Under the pieces are notes generated by a model. That model did not search any database. It had not been told where the DNA came from and saw nothing but the letters and a program-made list of their open reading frames with translations. From Hermetia illucens (Eukaryota; Arthropoda; Insecta; Diptera; Stratiomyidae), in contig NC_051852.1 of NCBI RefSeq assembly GCF_905115235.1, positions 116,884,027-116,948,026 on the forward strand: a stretch of DNA of 64,000 nucleotides. Reading direction: 5' to 3'. Positions 35,701 through 47,900 of the stretch are shown here, piece after piece; position 1 is the stretch's first letter; each line of letters opens with the position of its first letter. The translations under genes were made by a program, and so were the position numbers.

Positions 35701-38700
35701 CCGTATATAACTTTGTTAATAATAGTTGGACTGCATTTAAACTTCTCAGAATTACGTCTTATATTATCGCCTATATTGTGCTAAATTTTGTACTTCTAGG
35801 ATGAACTTAAGGGTTTTCCGGTAAATTTCTAAAACATCGTAATATACCAATAACTTTATTTGTGCAGATATCGGAACGCGATGTATTTTGATGGCTAGAT
35901 TTCATAGAGATACATCAATCTGATTTTTTGTGATTTGTCGGTTGGATAGGTTCTGAGAACGAGGCCTGTTTCACTTTTAGAGCATTAATTTTGAGCTCTC
36001 AATCCCTATGCTTTATGCAATATCAGAAATAAAACATTTTCAAAAAGTACGTTTTGTTTCACCCAAAACCTTTAAAACCAATAAGAAAAGCAATACAGAT
36101 TGGCGTCAGCTTCAGCAATTCATGAGGAAAAGTGGATGCCGGTCGATCTTCAACTTTGGCAGTAGACGCGCCTATCCGATGGCCTTTGAGATTCTCCCTC
36201 TGATTTTGACTTGATCTCAATTAGGGCTGTCATCGCTCCAAATTTCGCCTCCATATCCTTCAGTATACCAAAGTATAAATTATCTGCCTTTAGCGTGCAT
36301 AACCGCTTCCGATGATTAGCCCGCGAATTGGTCATCAATTCTTCGAACTTTTATAGCCTTTCCCGGAGTCTTCCGAGCAGGTTTATTAAGGTTTTTCATC
36401 CTGAAATTTGATGAGAATATATGGTCTAGGAACCGCACCAAATGCAAGGAGTGGTATCATTTTGTGTTAAGGTGGACTCCCCATATATGCGAAAGGGGAA
36501 TGCAAAATTTAGTTATTCCGTAAGGTTGTTCACCTTAATTCTTGTTTCCCTACTTATATGGTTGGCACTGTATATGTATGTTTTCAAAATATTTATGTGT
36601 TTAATGCATATGCTTATATGTGCATAAGTAGCCCGTCGGTTGAAAAGTTCATAGGCTAACACCCAGACGGCGCCATCAATATGATTTTTAGTTAACCCTA
36701 CCCTTCACCCTATTAGTTTCTGGGATAGAGCATTTTAAGTGAAGCAACTTTCGTTAGTTTGACGAAATTGGAAATAAAACAAGTCGGAATACCGGAAGCT
36801 CGCGCTTCGGGTATAAAGGTTTTGTGTTCATCTTATGTGAGAAACTTCATCGCACATTTTTCTGTCCGTATATAGCTACATATCCAACATAATCCTTCAT
36901 ATTTTTCCAAGCTACGAGACATAGGTACATATTACAGCCATAGATATCACGCTCACCCTAAACAAACAAACTGTCTATTACCGAATACTGTACACATATA
37001 TGCACGTATATAAATAGATAATACCCATATTTCCGATTTACTTCTTATATCTATCTGAATTAGGCTCTACCCGCAAAGTTCATTAGCACGCATATACTAT
37101 ATACCTACATGCACACATGTCTGGCTGACAAATAACTAAAAAACTAAAACAAAATAATTCTCTGCGACCCAATTCATAAGAACTCATTTCGTTGTGGTAT
37201 TGGCGAATTGATATGTGATGATGACGTCATGCAGGTTGTAGAGTCCACGAAATTCACAAAAAATTGTAAAGTTTCAACCCCTATAACTTTGTTAATAATT
37301 ACTGGATTTTCTTCAAACTTGACCAAACTGTGCATTATGTTCTTCATTACACGCATGCCAAATTTTGTACTTCTGGGATGAACATAAGGGGGGCTGCCGG
37401 GTAAATTTCTAAAATGTGGAAATATACTATTATTAACTTTATTTGTGGAGATATCGGAACCGGATATATTTTGAGGCCTAGATTTCGTAGAGATGCACCA
37501 CTGTGATTTTTTTTCAGATTTTTCGGTTGGATAGCTTCTGAGAACGAGACCTGTTACACTTTTTGTGGGTCATATTTTGAACCCTCACTCCCCTATGTTT
37601 CATCTAATATCAAATATTGAACCAGATTCGAAAAGTACTAATTGAGACCTTTCATTTGATACCCTACATGGCTACATTCTGTAAAAAAAAAATTTGCACC
37701 CTCCATTCACATGTATGGGGAGCCCCCCCTTAAACTTAACACAAGATGGCGCCACTTACTACATGTAAAGGGATCACCAGATTACATACTCTCACCAATT
37801 TTCGTGACAATCGGTCTAGTCGTTTCCGAATAAATCGGGTGTGACAGACAGACAGACAGACAGACAGACGGACAGACAGACACCGTCTCGATTCTAATAA
37901 GGTTTTGTTTCACACAAAACCTTAAAAATGAATGGGAATAAGAAAAATGAATTTCGTGTGTTAATAAACCATTGCTTTTTGGCAAAGAAAAAAAATACTG
38001 TTGAAGCCAGGAAACTCAATCGTTGAAAAATGGTTTGCTAAGTTTAAATGAGATGAAATGAGTATCTGGGATGATGCACGCAATGGACGCTCCAAAGAAA
38101 CTGTTATCGACGAAAACATCAAACAAGTCGGGCAACCGCAAGCGGAACGATTCAGATGTGCAAGGTTTTGTGTATTGCTTATATAAGCATATTTGAATGG
38201 TTAAGTGTAATTATACAGTATTTATAGCGATTAAATTATTCAAAATAATTTAAGACTTGCTTTTTTCTATTCGTTAGTGTTATATATTGGTCTTGCAAAT
38301 AAAGGATATTTCGGAAACCACTTGTTTCCTTCATCAGTGCTAATAAGTCTCACTTGGACCGAGGGGAATGGGTATCGTGTACTCATCGACTATCCTGAGA
38401 AGGGAAAAACCATCAACAGCGGCTACTACTTAGCGTTGTTGCAGTGTTTGAAGGATCAAATTGCGAAAAAAAACGGCCCCATTTGAAGAAAAAAAAAATG
38501 CTGCTTCATCAAGGCAATGGACCGAGTCATAAATCGATGAAAACAATAGCAAAATTGCATGAATTTGGCTTCAAATTGCTCCCACTTCCACCGTGTTCTC
38601 CAGAACTGGCCCCAGCGACTTTTCCCTGTTCTCAGACCTCAAGAGAATGTTTGCTGGAAGGAAATTTAGCACCGATGAAGAGGTAGTCACCGAAACGGAG

Positions 38701-41700
38701 GCTAAAGAAAAGTCGCCCACCGGTTCTTCAGATACCCTTTAACCAAGACCCATAAAAAAAGGATGTACATACTTGATACAGCATCCAAAATGGCTACACC
38801 ACTGAAACAATAGAAAAACTGATCAAGAAGAAGCAAGATCAAATATGAAAGAACCGACACACAACATTCTTCGAACAAGCAAGCACTCTGGACAAAACAA
38901 AATGGATTAGAATACTGTTGTCTAAGCATTTCTATATAATTAAACCCTTCCTAGGAAAATATTATATAAAACTGGTGGGATCCAGTAGAGACGCCACACA
39001 AAAAAACGATTAGGAAGCGAAAAGGACCCATTAACAGAAAAAGAGAAAAGTGGAATATAGAAAATCAACTGTAATGATTGCGTAATGTTTTACATTGGTC
39101 AAACAAAACGGCTCATCACGACGAGGTTCCAAGAACACATAAAAGAAGTAGACAAGGGGGAAAGGCAAGGAGTCAACACGGTTCGATCATCGGTAGCTCA
39201 GTCATCGAAGAAGGACATTCTGTGACGGGGGCAAATCTGGAACTGATACGACAAATGAATAAGTCGCACACCTTGGGAGCATTGGAATATTGCGGAAGTA
39301 TTCGACAAAATTAATGAACACAGGCGGAGGGTGCTAATTGGTGGTAACTAACGCAAAAAGCATATCACAATTTCGACCTGCATGTGTACCTTTTTTTCAC
39401 AATTTGTATCCACATACGTATCTTTGATTTTAAACTTTTCTTATTTTAAAACCAGATAGAATTTCCCATTGATTTAGTAGTAAGTAGCTCCCGAAATACG
39501 GATATACGAATAATAAGAACATATTGTAGTAGAAAAACTACATAGTTTTATTTACACGTTTTATTCGCTCTCCTGGAACGATGCGCCGGAGTCTTTTCGC
39601 AGAACAGCAATGAGAATTCGAACTAACTTATTTGGAAAATCTCATCAAAGCAATTGAGTGGAATCTCTGTCGTCGTTAAGATTGCAGCTTTTGTGGCAGC
39701 GTGTGTCTCCAATGAAGGACGTTTTGCTTCACTAACCCTCATGCAAGGCATGAAAAGCAGTGGACCAAGGAGTCATGGGCGCGATAAGCCGAGCGGACCT
39801 GAAAAACAGACTAAAGAAGGCAAGATTCGTCATAGACCGGGGCAAAAAGGAGTTTTAGACATCATGGATCCTCTATGGAACTAGCAGCGATGATTCAGTG
39901 TGAACTAAGCCGATATAACTCGCTTAACTTTATTCAAATTTGTTTTTAAAGTCGATGCTCCTCATAACCCCAAAATCATTGCATCGATCCTTTTCAAATT
40001 TTGAACACTATTTCTGCACATAATTTACGCTGGAGAGGTTCTTTCAAATTTGTTAATATTTTTTATTTTGCAATAATAAATTATCCGCACAAATCGCGAT
40101 TTTCACTTTAAACTATTCCCAAAAACTGAAAAATTGGAATTTCCAAAAATCCTCTCAGCGTTACCTGGGGAAAGCGATCAACTAATGATTTTTTTTAATT
40201 TTGTTGATCAAGCAAGCCAATATCCACCACCCCCCCCCCCCCCTCCCATTAAAGCCATGGTGAGATATCTAGTTATAGATAGAGTGGGGGCTGCTATCCT
40301 TCGTGGATGCTACCACCTGGCTCCGAAGATCTCAGCCGGCTGGGCTCTACTGCCTTCTTCCTCCCATAACAACCGTGTTCTCGGGGTGTGCGGCATCAAA
40401 ACTGCGCATCACGGCACTAATCAGGCTCTTCGAAACGTCCACTGATACTTAACTTTTCACCTTTCTTAAGATTTATATGTGTCAAAAAAATATTGAAGGA
40501 CGTGAAACGAGGATAGGATCTCTCCCTGAATCTTCTTAGCCTAACCAATAGGATGGGACTATGCGTCCAAATGAATTCTATTAGAATATGCAACAAGCCA
40601 ATAGACTGCGGTGTGCGACAACAAAAGCCAATCCTATTCAAAACATCCCCGTGCACGCATGCATCCATCCAATTACCTTTTTTTCAGAACGAGTAAGTCT
40701 CCGTTTGAGGTTCCGTTTATGTCTTTCGATTTTCTTCAGTTTTTCTTTGCGAGCGATCAAGCGTTTTATACGTTGGCTTTCGCATGCATCCATTCTTCTT
40801 TTTTCTTTCCTACAATTTTCGCATCTAACACTTTTCGATTTTGAAACGGCCTGGAAGCAACCGTCTTTGCACGAAATATTTTCGCACAATCTCAGACTCA
40901 TGATCTTGAGCAGAGTTGACGTCAGATCCTTGAAGCACGTTATCCTTTCCAAAATCGGAAAAGTTGAATTACGCCCGCGAATTTGAAGCTGAGAAAAGAG
41001 CAAACTACCATTTTTTTCTATATTTGAGAAGGAGCGAATATTTTTTATGCATACCTTGGTGCTCATGTCATTTTCCACAATGAGTAGCCTTGATACATCA
41101 ACTCCTTCCTTTGAGTCGTCATGATATGAGAAAATTACACCTCTAGTTGAAGCAACCATCCCCCACCCCCACGATAAGTGCTTTGCGGACCCGGTGTTCC
41201 AATTGCGAATTAAATCTTTCCTAGAGTATACTCCGGGAACTTTTGTTGCAGGACCATGAGAGCAGACATTTAGAGCTTCTGGTACGGCCGGTTTGGTATT
41301 CGCTGCCAGATTGCTCTCACCCTCCCCAACGCAAACCGGCGCTACAAGTACAGCTATAGGTCGACACGCAACTCGAGGTTGAGACGCAACTGCAGGCTGA
41401 GGTGCAGCTACAGCTTGAGGCGCACTTACTGGTTGAGGTGAAAATCCCGTTTGAAGTGCACTTGTGTTCTCCACTTCTCTTTTGCCGGTATTTTGAAGAT
41501 TGGTCGACACCAATGGATTTTGTGATTCATTATAAGCCTAAAAATGCACAACATTGAAAATCGCATACCAACCAAGTATCGAATTGATCGTATTTTGCTT
41601 CCGAAAGATTAAACTTACACTAAAAATCGTGGGTATGGCAGTTTTCTTCAGTTGTTTCCTCTTTCGTGGAATTGTAGTTTGAACGCCGTCTTTCCAGAGT

Positions 41701-42010
41701 GTCACGTCTCCTTTATAAAAACAACTCTCATCGAAATGATATTGGCAGATACGCAAGGGTGCACCTCCAAACAACGGCGGTTGCATATGCGGCTTAATAG
41801 CTTCCATCCATATTACATTTCTGTGATACTTCTGGAAAATTTGGACACAATGAACAGTCCGCCAACACTGCCGGAAACAATTACAAGTTCACCTTAACCC
41901 ATTTCCTACATACATACCGTCGAAGATACGTCATATAAACTTATCCGATTTTCTGCACCTACATAACTGCCCGATTCGTATGGACAATTTTTTATGCAAC
42001 AAGTATTCAT
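32777..42010 (-). CDS. THAP-domain protein with P-element-like HTH and coiled coil
   Basis: I rebuilt one minus-strand gene from exons 42010-41918, 41831-41619, 41537-41055, 40988-40677, 33420-33018 and 32940-32777. It gives 555 aa, all splices are GT-AG, and phases agree. The THAP zinc domain has Cys4 (or Cys5), Cys9, Trp39, Cys60-x2-His63 and the AIPTIF box at 96-101. A Pro/Ala/Gln-rich linker follows, then a Cys cluster (298-322), a basic coiled coil (about 336-397) running unbroken across the 7.26 kb intron, a P-element/THAP9-type helix-turn-helix (419-465; RYSKEWIAECLKLR, YLYLRKQKILALPS) and an acidic tail. There is no RNase H-like transposase core. It is probably a DNA-binding protein derived from or related to P-type transposases. 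The 66 bp intron 41054-40989 is in frame and could be retained (577 aa). Confidence 0.75.
33681..33823. repeat. Hairpin MITE in the THAP gene's large intron
   Basis: Imperfect inverted arms of about 39 bp (33681-33719 and 33785-33823) include GATTAGTCG..AATCA. The unit is 143 bp and AT-rich with no coding capacity. It lies about 260 bp inside the intron from the exon beginning at 33420. Confidence 0.6.
33824..34895. other. Intronic spacer, nothing recognised
   Basis: AT-rich sequence within the THAP gene intron. Short open frames at 34471-34730 have no known motif. Confidence 0.3.
34896..35125 (-). mobile_element. LTR-retrotransposon gag fossil (BEL/Pao-like)
   Basis: A short minus-strand stretch resembles the gag core of insect BEL/Pao-type elements. 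It is a small, broken remnant of an old element without recognisable LTRs nearby. Confidence 0.4.
35160..36080 (+). repeat. DINE-1/HINE-like element (copy e)
   Basis: The left edge 'aacaaggcgagctactggaagccgggcgcttcgagtataaa' matches 36777 onward. The core block 'taactttatttgtgcagatatcgg' lies at about 35850. It ends near 'ttttgtttcacccaaaacc' at 36050-36065, a degraded form of the family hairpin. It lies in tandem with copy f. Confidence 0.65.
36081..36774. other. Intronic spacer between two DINE-like copies
   Basis: No gene or further repeat recognised. Confidence 0.3.
36775..37925 (+). repeat. DINE-1/HINE-like element (copy f, most complete)
   Basis: The left edge is AACAAGTCGGAATACCGGAA (36777), followed by GGTATAAAGGTTTTGTGTT. 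An internal block carries the shared 'ttaactttatttgtggagatatcgg' (37433). A (GACA)n microsatellite occupies 37847-37882. The right end is a perfect hairpin, AAGGTTTTGT-TTCAC-ACAAAACCTT (37899-37923). The left AAGGTTTTGTGT is inverted as ACACAAAACCTT at the right end. A subterminal inverted repeat, a GTCY-type microsatellite and a 3' hairpin together are the layout of DINE-1/Helentron-derived non-autonomous elements. No coding capacity. Confidence 0.65.
37980..38700 (+). mobile_element. mariner-type transposon fossil with inserted repeat
   Basis: The 5' transposase piece is STVEKWFAKFK-like (about 38010-38110). After an interruption (38106-38350) beginning with a DINE-like left edge 'aacaagtcgggcaaccg', the transposase resumes with IDYPEKGKTINSGYYLALLQ. 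It continues with LHQGNGPSHKSMKTIAKLHE and FGFKLLPLPPCSPELAP, the mariner D-D-D region (HxDNAPxH and SPDLAP boxes, here mutated). Frame breaks are present. Confidence 0.8.
38700..39320 (+). mobile_element. Penelope-like retroelement 3' fragment with GIY-YIG endonuclease
   Basis: ETIEKLIKKKQ and TTFFEQAST (about 38800-38890) resemble the RT thumb of Penelope-like elements. A GIY-YIG nuclease follows: NCNDCVMFYIGQTKRLITTR, then FQEHIKE (39067-39150), and after a frame change EEGHSVTGANLELIRQMNKS (39200-39270). In Penelope-like elements the order RT then GIY-YIG is diagnostic. Decayed. Confidence 0.75.
39321..40676. other. Intronic spacer, nothing recognised
   Basis: This is the remainder of the THAP gene's 7.3 kb intron. 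It contains a poly(C) run at 40230-40243 and no supportable coding region. Confidence 0.3.
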
Positions 42011-42776
42011 TTTTGAGCTTACGCGATTGATTCGAAAATCGACTTAAAAGAGATTGCTCAGGTGACACAGCAGAAGAATGACGTCCATGTAAACTCCCGA
42101 ACCAAGAATCTTTCTTCTTGGGTCAAAAACACGAAGCATTGGCGTCGCCTGTCAACAAAATGATGCGCAAATGCACTCTGCGCACAACTACATGACAAAC
42201 TCCCCCAAACTCTTTCAATCCAACCCTGCACAGCGAGCGCATCTAAAGCAACTGTTCGGGCTGCACGTGAGCAAGCAGAGGAGCGCAATCAGCTGTGTTT
42301 GGCAGTCGCTATGAAATTGCGAATGTGTTAGTGAAATTAGCTATTCTTGGAAACATGAATGGCAGCCGCAGTGATGCTAGACCTTTTTAGGTCAAGCCAA
42401 TCGAATGAATAAAACAATACTCTAAGGTGAATAGGCGTTAAAATTAGTGATGGGAAATATGACACTTTGCTTATTCTACACAAAAGAATGCCTCAAAAGA
42501 GTGAGCATTATTTGTACTTTGCCTATAGCACTATGAGAAAAATTCCGTAGTGAAAACTTAAAAAGTGGCTAAGAACCATAAAACACATTAACTTAATTTC
42601 AAAATAAATATTTTTCATTTCGTCATTAACACGTTCACAGCTGATTGTGATACACCAACGCGATACGTGGCGTGAGGATACCTTTCTCTGGAGTGGTATC
42701 CAGGCTCACGCCGCGTGAGTAGATGCAAATTAATTAACACAGATTGTATAAAAAATATACATATGTCAGGACTGCT
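42011..42776. other. Upstream region of the THAP gene
   Basis: Presumed promoter side of the minus-strand THAP gene. An open frame at 42058-42288 (minus) has no recognised motif. Confidence 0.3.
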
Positions 42777-43083
42777 AAGCCGGAACTATAATAAACATAT
42801 GTGGCAACGTTGAATGTGATTGTCTATATTGGACATACGTCATGACATTTTTCCAACCGAGAGTTTCGTTAAGCTTCCTTTAAACACAGAAAATTCAGTA
42901 AAAAAAGTGGTTTTTGCGAAGTGGTGTAAGCAGGTCAGAAGTGGGATGTTTGAAATATCCACCCGAAATGTTAAATATTCATAGGAGTGAATGCGATTAT
43001 GGGCAAGAATGAATTTTAACGGACTTCTAATTTACGTTCGTTAAAATTTTGGCATTATGATATGTCCATTATAGTTCCGGCTT
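42777..43083. repeat. Candidate MITE with 24 bp inverted ends
   Basis: AAGCCGGAACTATAAT..ACATAT at 42777-42800 is matched by its reverse complement at 43060-43083, with two mismatches in 24 bp. The enclosed 260 bp is non-coding. No target-site duplication is obvious. The flank to 43720 shows no feature. Confidence 0.5.
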
Positions 43084-43719
43084 TAAACTTCAATGCTAAA
43101 TTGATAAGATAAGATAAGCTTCTGCAACACATTCGCAAGTCGGGGCATTTTAGTGTAGGTACTGCCTATTAGATATACTGTGGGTTAGATAACCCACGTA
43201 TGTTTCTATACGTTTTGTGCTAACACTTGCAATCACAATTGTGTCGGAGCCTGTCCGAACAGGCAGGACACGTGTTAGAAGTTTAGGCACAGGTACCGTT
43301 TTTATATGATTGTGGTTAGGTTATGTTATATATTACTTGTTCTAGATTTTGTATTATTTCCCACTTCACGTTTTGTTATTATGTCAGCTTATATTAGTTT
43401 TTATGATAATAAGACGCAGAGTTAACTGACTTGTTTTATTTGAACACAATATGTGTGATTTTGTATTACTCATTCACACTGATCTTAACCAGGAAGATGA
43501 AATAGGGGATATATGGGATGGGTGGAATGAATTAGGATGGGCGTTTTGGGATAAGAAATGCCTTGTAGCTTGCGATATTCACATTTTCTCTCAAAAAGCA
43601 AGGTAAATGAAATATGAAATAAAACGTGAGGGTAAAGGCAGGGTCCTAAAGCTTGATTCTTTTAGGAAGCTAATCAACTCCTCAATCTGGAATTGGTTTC
43701 CTTCTTTTTTAAAAAAAAA

Positions 43720-46700
43720 AACTCTTAGTGAATTGAAATACTCCTAAATTTATTCTTAGCCACACTGTGACTCGTGCACTCAAAAATAAGGTGGTCTATT
43801 GTTTCGTGTACGTCACACTTTACACAATTGTCATTGTTGATTTTGCCAATCTCCCGAGGGGAAGGTTTGCTGTAGATATGGTTTGAGTAAAGTCTATTGA
43901 AAGTTTTTACAATTGCTACACTATTTGTTGTGATGAAAACTGGTATTTTAATGGGCAGAAAGATTGGCGGGAAATCTCGACGTTGGTATTCATCTTGCCA
44001 GCCCTTCTTGATTTTATTCTGTACCACCCATAGAACATCCTCAGCTGCAAAGGATGAAACTATGGTGCTTCTACTGATTAGGGCAACTTTTGCTGTTGAG
44101 TGCGCCATCTTGTTCAACATAATTTCACTTTTAGCTGAGTAATTATTTTCCAACCGATGGGATGTCTGATGTCTTGCTTCTCCAGAAGAGTGAAGGCTTT
44201 TCCGTTCGCCTGCCAGGGCATGAGCGGTGAAGACTTAGTTAAACCTAACCATCTTTTCAGCTGAGATGCCACAATCAAAGCTATCCTGTTGTCCAAGTAT
44301 TTGGGCATCAAGAGCGTGGAGGCAGCAGCATAATCAAGCACTGGTCTCACAATGGTCCTAAACAGTTTTACGGCTCTCTCGGGCTTTAATCCCCATGCGA
44401 AACTTGTGGCAAAATTTACTACGTTTCGTCTTTATGATTGTGTTATTGATGTGGTCTTCCAGGGATAGGGATTTCACAATTGTCCTGCCAAGAAATTTTA
44501 CCTCCGGTACCTGTTTCAGAAGCGACTGATGTGCTAAAAGTTTATATTGTTTCTCCTCTTAAAAGTAATAACGCTAGACTTATATCTGTTCACTGGAAGT
44601 TTCAGGGTATTACATTTCTTCACAAAAAGGTTAACCTGTTTTTATAGTAGTCTATCCACCCAATCATCTGCTGTCCTCATAGCAAGGATGATAAATTCGT
44701 ATTGGAAGATGTCAGTATAGTCATTGAGTTTGGAGTGAAACGAGGTCGTGTACAGATTGAAAAGTACCAGGCTTAAGGGGTTCATCCCGTGTGTCGGATC
44801 CGAGGAATCAATTTTTTTACATTAATTGTATCTACATATAGTGTAAAATATGTGGGCAAAGTGATTTGTTGATATCCGGAGTCCTTCGAAAAACACAGTG
44901 TTAAACAGGTCAAATGTCACATGCCAGGTTTACGTCGATCGGCGTAATAAAGCGCGTATTTATCGGTCCGAATGACTTCGTTAAAATCATAAGAATTGAA
45001 GCCAAGGCTTTACGTGTGTTTCTTCAGGAAATCTGAGGTTTATGGAACAGCTATAACAGATGTTTTATGGTTAAAATCGCATTCTTTTTTTTAAATGCGT
45101 TTTTTCTCGAAACTGCATGTTGAAAATCTACTGTCACCATAGCCCAAAATCTCTGTCTAACGAAATTCTTTGAAATTTTCACGACTTATTCAGAACATAT
45201 TTCTACGATCCACAAACTAGGATAATTGCGATTCATTCAACGGTTTTTTTATTCATTGAAGAAGCCTTGAAAAAACACCAAAATTTACAAAAAAAAAGTT
45301 TAACAGGGCACCGAAAATGTAGCTTTTATTCTTTTTTAATAATCCTAGCTTGCTGGTTGTGGTAAAGTCTGCAATTTACATTTTTTTCTTTAAGATGATC
45401 ACAGCGCCCTCTAGCTTGGGAGCAGAAAAAGCACTTTTTCGGAGATGGGTGTATAAGTGGCCCGATATTCCTATAATGAGCTATGCTATCAGACTGGGGA
45501 AATTACTACGCATACTCAAGATATTAGTAAATATATGGTGAAAAATTCGTATTTGTACCTTTATCCAGTTCTTCAGAAAAAATTTCTAAAAATAGCAAAA
45601 AAACTGCCTTCACACGGGATGACCCCCTTAAAACTCTTGCTTGGGGAGGCCACTGTTTATCGAGCACGACCATTCATCCAGCTTCAACTCCCTGTATTTA
45701 AAAAAATGCAGGGTCCAAGAGTATATGCCAATGGCATGTTTTTTTCTCTCATAGCTTCGGCAAGAAGAAGTAGGTCCACTCTTTCGTATGCTTTGCCGAA
45801 GTCACGACCCTTACTTTTGGCTATAGAAGTTTTCAGCAACAGGTCATTTAAGCACGTCGTGGTCGATTTCCGTTGTGTGTGCACGCATAGCATTGTTCCG
45901 CAAGTTTTTTGTTTCTAGGAAGAAGGAAAGTCTTTCCTTGACCATACCGTTAAGAATTCATGGTATTGTTAAGATCAATGTTGTTTTCGGTATTGGAATA
46001 ATCTTGATTGTCCTCCATTCTTGTGGTAGTTGGAGGGCCCTCCAAGCTCCATTAAGCGCGCTTAAAAAGTGTAAAGAGTAAAATATCTTATCATTCCCAG
46101 GAGTGGACTTTCTCTTGTGTTTAGCTGGAACTTTTTTGTAAGGGTACAGAGCGTTTGCCATAGTTACCTTCTATTTCTGTGTGAAATTTTTGTTTCTTAT
46201 CTTTATTCCGTTTTGTAAGTTGTCTGGGCTCATCCTGAAAGTTTTTGAACCCCTTGATTTTTAACCAGAACTGTTTGGTGTCGGTCTGGTTAATAATATG
46301 GCAATAAGTTATCCCAGAAGTTTCTTTTTGCCCTCCTGATTTCCTCCTTCTATCGTTTGGTTGCCTGTCTGGTCTTGAGGAAACTCTCGTAGTTTGGAAT
46401 TTTTCTCACTTCGCTTTCATTTTTAATCTTTGGATGGGATCCTAGGTCCTTATACCACCAGGCCTTGCACCTTGTGGTTCCCCTAACTTTGTATGTCGCC
46501 AATTTGATCTGGTCCTGTGTTTGAATCGTGAAATTCCTTAGGTCACCTTGGAGCTGTAGGTACTGAATCAGTTCCCAAACTTTGCTGTTAGCTACTCTGA
46601 AGACATCTTTACGCTTGACATCCAGGGTTTGTGTCAAGATAAGTTTGTGATTGCTTTTCGAATAAGATGTGTAAATTATTTCCCAGTTACAGGACGTGGT

Positions 46701-47900
46701 TACTGCATTTGTTAGTGATATATCCTGTACTGAAGACTTGCACACTCCGCCGTATGTTATTGTCGAGAAGGTGATCTTCCCATTATTCAGTGGTTTGAAG
46801 TCGTTATTACAGATGCTGTTTATAAGGATGTTACCTTTCGCTAAGTTAACCGAGTCTCCAATAGCAATAGCTCTGGCGTTGAAGACTCCCATGATAATGA
46901 CATTTTGCAGGTTGCAGAGAAAGTTCATGAGTCTCGCAATCTCTTTCCTGAAGTCTGCACTGGATACTTGCTGGGGAAAATAAATAGACATTACAATGAT
47001 GTTGGGTTTAACATTTATTGTTTCTGCAGTTAGTATTTCATGTTCAGTGTCAAAATTGAGTTTTCTAAAGGTTATTTCTTTGCGCGCGCCATTCCACCAT
47101 TTCCATCATCTCTCAATCTGGACACTAAACAGTATCCTGTTATAACCTTAGAAACTGAAGTAATGTGGATGTCATAAGTTTCTTGCAGGGACACTATGTC
47201 GATGTTGTTTAAATTGTAGAATCTGATAGCTGAACCATGTTGCATTCGATGTTACTGTCGATCGGTTTGTAATAATTTCTGATTGTGTTACAAGCTTCCT
47301 CGTTACGACGGCAATCTAAATAGCTTTTTCATACTCAGTCCATTTAGGGCAGTCCCTATTCCTTGCATTCTGTTCCAGGCTTCCACATAAGATAAGTTTT
47401 TTAGTGCAGACTGCACCATCGCAATTTTCGGACTTGCTACAGTTGAAGCATTTGCTTTTGGATGCTTTACACATCGTAGCAATATGTCCAAAGTACCCAC
47501 AGCACTGTTTTTCCCTCATTTCAAAGGGATCTGCCGGTGTCTGCCGGACACCAGGAGCGATTCTCCCAGGAAGGTTAATTTTATAGTGTCCGTGGGTATT
47601 TTGACTTCCTTGTTTTCAGGCTATTGCGGTGTTGATAATTCCAGCCAAAAGTTGTTTAAAAGCAATCAATTCGGTTAGAATCCTAAGTCAGCAGTAGAAT
47701 TGCAGAATTTCAATTCGGGTCCTCAATGTCAGTTCGTTTCCGTTGGAAGTAGTATATTAACATGTACTTCCCCGAAATATTCCGCGAACGACATACTTTT
47801 ACTAATTCCTCGTAGACGGCGCTCTTTCTGTTTGGGGGATGTTGGAAACGTGATGCCTGTCAAGTTTGAAATGTCAAAATCTGCATTTCGTGTGATGACA
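43720..47900 (-). mobile_element. Jockey/LOA/I-type LINE, ORF1 to ORF2 end, broken
   Basis: Read on the minus strand this is the longest LINE here. ORF1 zinc knuckles (47519-47303) read CCGYFGHIATMCK, CFNCSKSENC. The AP-endonuclease (46991-46350; VIIMGVFNARAI, SKSNHKLIL) is open for 213 codons, with Val in place of Asp in the usual MGDFNA box. RT pieces are KRKSTPGNDKI and LPQEWRTIKIIPIPK (46100), then STTTCLNDLLLKTSIAKSK and GKAYERVDLLLLAE (45880-45700). The C-terminal part ends DNCVKCDVHETIDHLIFECT (43800). The YADD box is not readable. The clade is uncertain. It ends about 350 bp before gene C, in the opposite direction. Confidence 0.7.

Noticed and set aside
37847-37882. CRISPR-like or satellite array
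   Set aside because: The (GACA)n repeats are a microsatellite internal to the DINE-like family. No spacers are present, and the context is an insect genome.
40230-40243. Poly(C) run as a functional element
   Set aside because: Simple homopolymer in an intron, and such runs are prone to assembly error.
42058-42288. Minus-strand first exon upstream of the THAP gene
   Set aside because: The THAP start at 42010 already gives the complete C-x4-C zinc start. This frame ends in a stop before it and shows no motif.
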